In this document: positions 6,273-7,066 of the stretch, piece by piece | Layout of the letters: each line of letters begins with the position of its first letter | How positions within the stretch are numbered: the stretch's first letter is position 1 | From: Kiritimatiellia bacterium | GTDB taxonomy: Bacteria; Verrucomicrobiota; Kiritimatiellia; RFP12; UBA1067 | NCBI GenBank assembly: GCA_028701555.1 | Contig: JAQVQN010000125.1 | Location: forward strand, 1-7,066 | Length of the DNA stretch: 7,066 bases | Reading direction: 5' to 3' | The notes under the pieces: model-generated | Seen by the model: only the letters and a program-made list of their open reading frames with translations | Databases searched by the model: none | Told to the model about the DNA's origin: nothing | Program-made: the position numbers and the translations under genes

Positions 6273-6518
6273 TTTCAGGTTCATTCCCCCTCGTATACGC
6301 ACCGGACGGAGCAAGGCCATTCCAACTAATATGGGTACTGTGGTGATTGTATATCCACACACCATCCTTAAAGCCCTTTATGGCTTACTTCACCGTTTAT
6401 TCCCGCGAGCACAGGTCAGCGATCTGACTTATTACACTTTCCACATTACCTAATCTACCCAAAACCCGAATAATTCGCTAATCTATAAGTTTTCAAGTTG
6501 CCAAAAGGAAAGCGGATC
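6273..6518. other. Intergenic stretch with no recognisable gene
   Basis: Between the NrdR-like boxes and the GHKL gene I find no credible coding region. GC is about 43% over 6181-6480 by hand count, lower than in the flanking genes. It holds the palindrome CGTATACG (6292-6299), a small hairpin (6413-6430), two copies of CTAATCTA (6450-6457 and 6478-6485) and a TATAAG (6484-6489) that could serve as a -10 for the next gene but lacks a convincing -35. Confidence 0.6.
6413..6430. repeat. Small inverted repeat upstream of the GHKL ATPase gene
   Basis: AGGTCAG and CTGACTT flank a four-base loop, CGAT, giving a 7-bp stem with one G-T pair. It is about 90 bases before the GTG start. It could be an operator, a weak terminator or chance; no T run follows directly. 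Confidence 0.25.
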
Positions 6519-7066
6519 GTGAAAAATATTCATGTTCAGGCTCAGAAAGACCATATCTCTTCTCTCTGCACTGCCTCGCCGATCCAAGCCCTGACCGAGC
6601 TGGTTTGGAACGCCTTGGACGCAGATGCCTTTGATGTTAAGATCGATGTCATGCAAAACCCCCTCGGCGGCATAGAGACCATCCGAGTCACAGACGACGG
6701 ACTGGGGATTAACGCTCTGCATGCCGAAAAGCACTTCGGTAACCTCGGCGGCTCATGGAAACGTGACAAGAACAAGACCCAGCTTTATGGACGCGTGCTG
6801 CACGGCAGCAAAGGCAAGGGGCGCTTCAAGGCTTTCGCTTTGGGCAATCGCGTGGAGTGGCGCACCACCATCCAGACCGAGAACGGCTTGCGCTCTTTCG
6901 TACTGACCGGCAAAGCTGAAGACCCTAGCCTGTTCACTTTGGATGAGGTCCCCTCACCTGGGCCGGCCGCAGGCACAGAAATCATGATCAGCGACATCAG
7001 AAACTCTCTGGGCACACTGCTGGATACCCCCTGGGCCGTCCAACAGATGGCCTCCAATTTCGCACT
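6519..7066 (+). CDS. GHKL-superfamily ATP-binding protein (Hsp90/MutL/MORC-like ATPase domain), N-terminal part
   Basis: Only 182 codons are visible and the frame is open to the edge. The protein shows a Bergerat ATP-binding fold. The N box ALTELVWNALDADA is at 24-37, with E27 as the expected general base, N31 as Mg ligand and the D34-A35-x-A37 ending seen in MutL-like members. VTDDGLGI at 57-64 gives the DxGxG motif, and a glycine-rich lid with HGSKGKGRFKAFALG at 95-109 follows. A histidine kinase is unlikely, as no dimerisation helix precedes the domain, which begins within 25 residues of the start. The likely class is the HATPase_c_3-like group that includes DNA-repair, chaperone and defence ATPases; the deciding C-terminal domains are off the window. 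The start is GTG at 6519 with AGGA nine bases upstream (6506-6509). It is divergent from nrdD, and I see no functional tie to nucleotide reduction. Confidence 0.85.
   Translation, partial: MKNIHVQAQKDHISSLCTASPIQALTELVWNALDADAFDVKIDVMQNPLGGIETIRVTDDGLGINALHAEKHFGNLGGSWKRDKNKTQLYGRVLHGSKGKGRFKAFALGNRVEWRTTIQTENGLRSFVLTGKAEDPSLFTLDEVPSPGPAAGTEIMISDIRNSLGTLLDTPWAVQQMASNFA

Noticed and set aside
6292..6299. Palindrome CGTATACG as an operator
   Set aside because: Eight bases is too short to stand out by itself, and it is not placed over any predicted promoter.
6129..6365. 78-codon minus-strand open frame upstream of nrdD
   Set aside because: It runs through the nrdD promoter and both NrdR-like boxes, has no convincing ribosome site and no recognisable protein features; its stop only happens to overlap the nrdD start.
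1..7066. CRISPR array, tRNA, rRNA, insertion sequence or attachment site
   Set aside because: I saw no regularly spaced repeats, no tRNA cloverleaf, no transposase-like frame and no terminal repeats in the window.

Overview
The window shows a bacterial chromosome segment of moderately high GC in its genes. It carries two metabolic modules and the beginning of an unidentified gene. The lifestyle signal is anaerobic or facultatively anaerobic, because the only ribonucleotide reductase here is the oxygen-sensitive glycyl-radical class III enzyme with its radical-SAM activase. Tandem NrdR-box-like sites in front of it point to a bacterium that uses NrdR. I cannot name the phylum from sequence alone, and there is no rRNA, tRNA or other phylogenetic marker in the window.

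Left module (1-3373): a glucose-6-phosphate dehydrogenase gene (zwf, minus strand, 3' end cut by the window) and a full transketolase gene (tkt, plus strand) are divergently transcribed from a 174-base spacer. Together they cover the entry to the oxidative branch and a core step of the non-oxidative branch of the pentose phosphate pathway, which supplies NADPH and ribose phosphate. The spacer is dense with regulatory-looking structure. There is a TTGACA promoter for each gene, a perfect 9+9 inverted repeat lying almost exactly midway between the two -35 boxes, a near-perfect 16-base palindrome over the zwf -10, and four TGCGA pentamers in alternating orientation. The predicted zwf start site falls on the ATG itself and no Shine-Dalgarno is visible, so zwf may be leaderless.

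Middle module (3383-6132, minus strand): nrdD and nrdG form an operon whose genes overlap by the four bases ATGA. Its promoter, about 100 bases upstream of nrdD, is overlapped and flanked by two NrdR-box-like 16-mers with a 15-base gap, the usual geometry for NrdR. The nrdG end converges on the tkt end with only nine bases between the stop codons. A 12-bp hairpin without a U tract lies inside the 3' end of nrdG. The pairing with pentose phosphate genes is metabolically sensible (ribose and NADPH feed nucleotide synthesis), but it may be only adjacency.

Right end (6133-7066): a 386-base spacer, AT-richer than the genes, carries the nrd control region and then about 250 bases with no recognisable gene. 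A GTG-started plus-strand gene follows. It encodes the N-terminal ATPase domain of a GHKL-superfamily protein (Hsp90/MutL/MORC-like fold) and runs off the window, so its function and partners are not visible.
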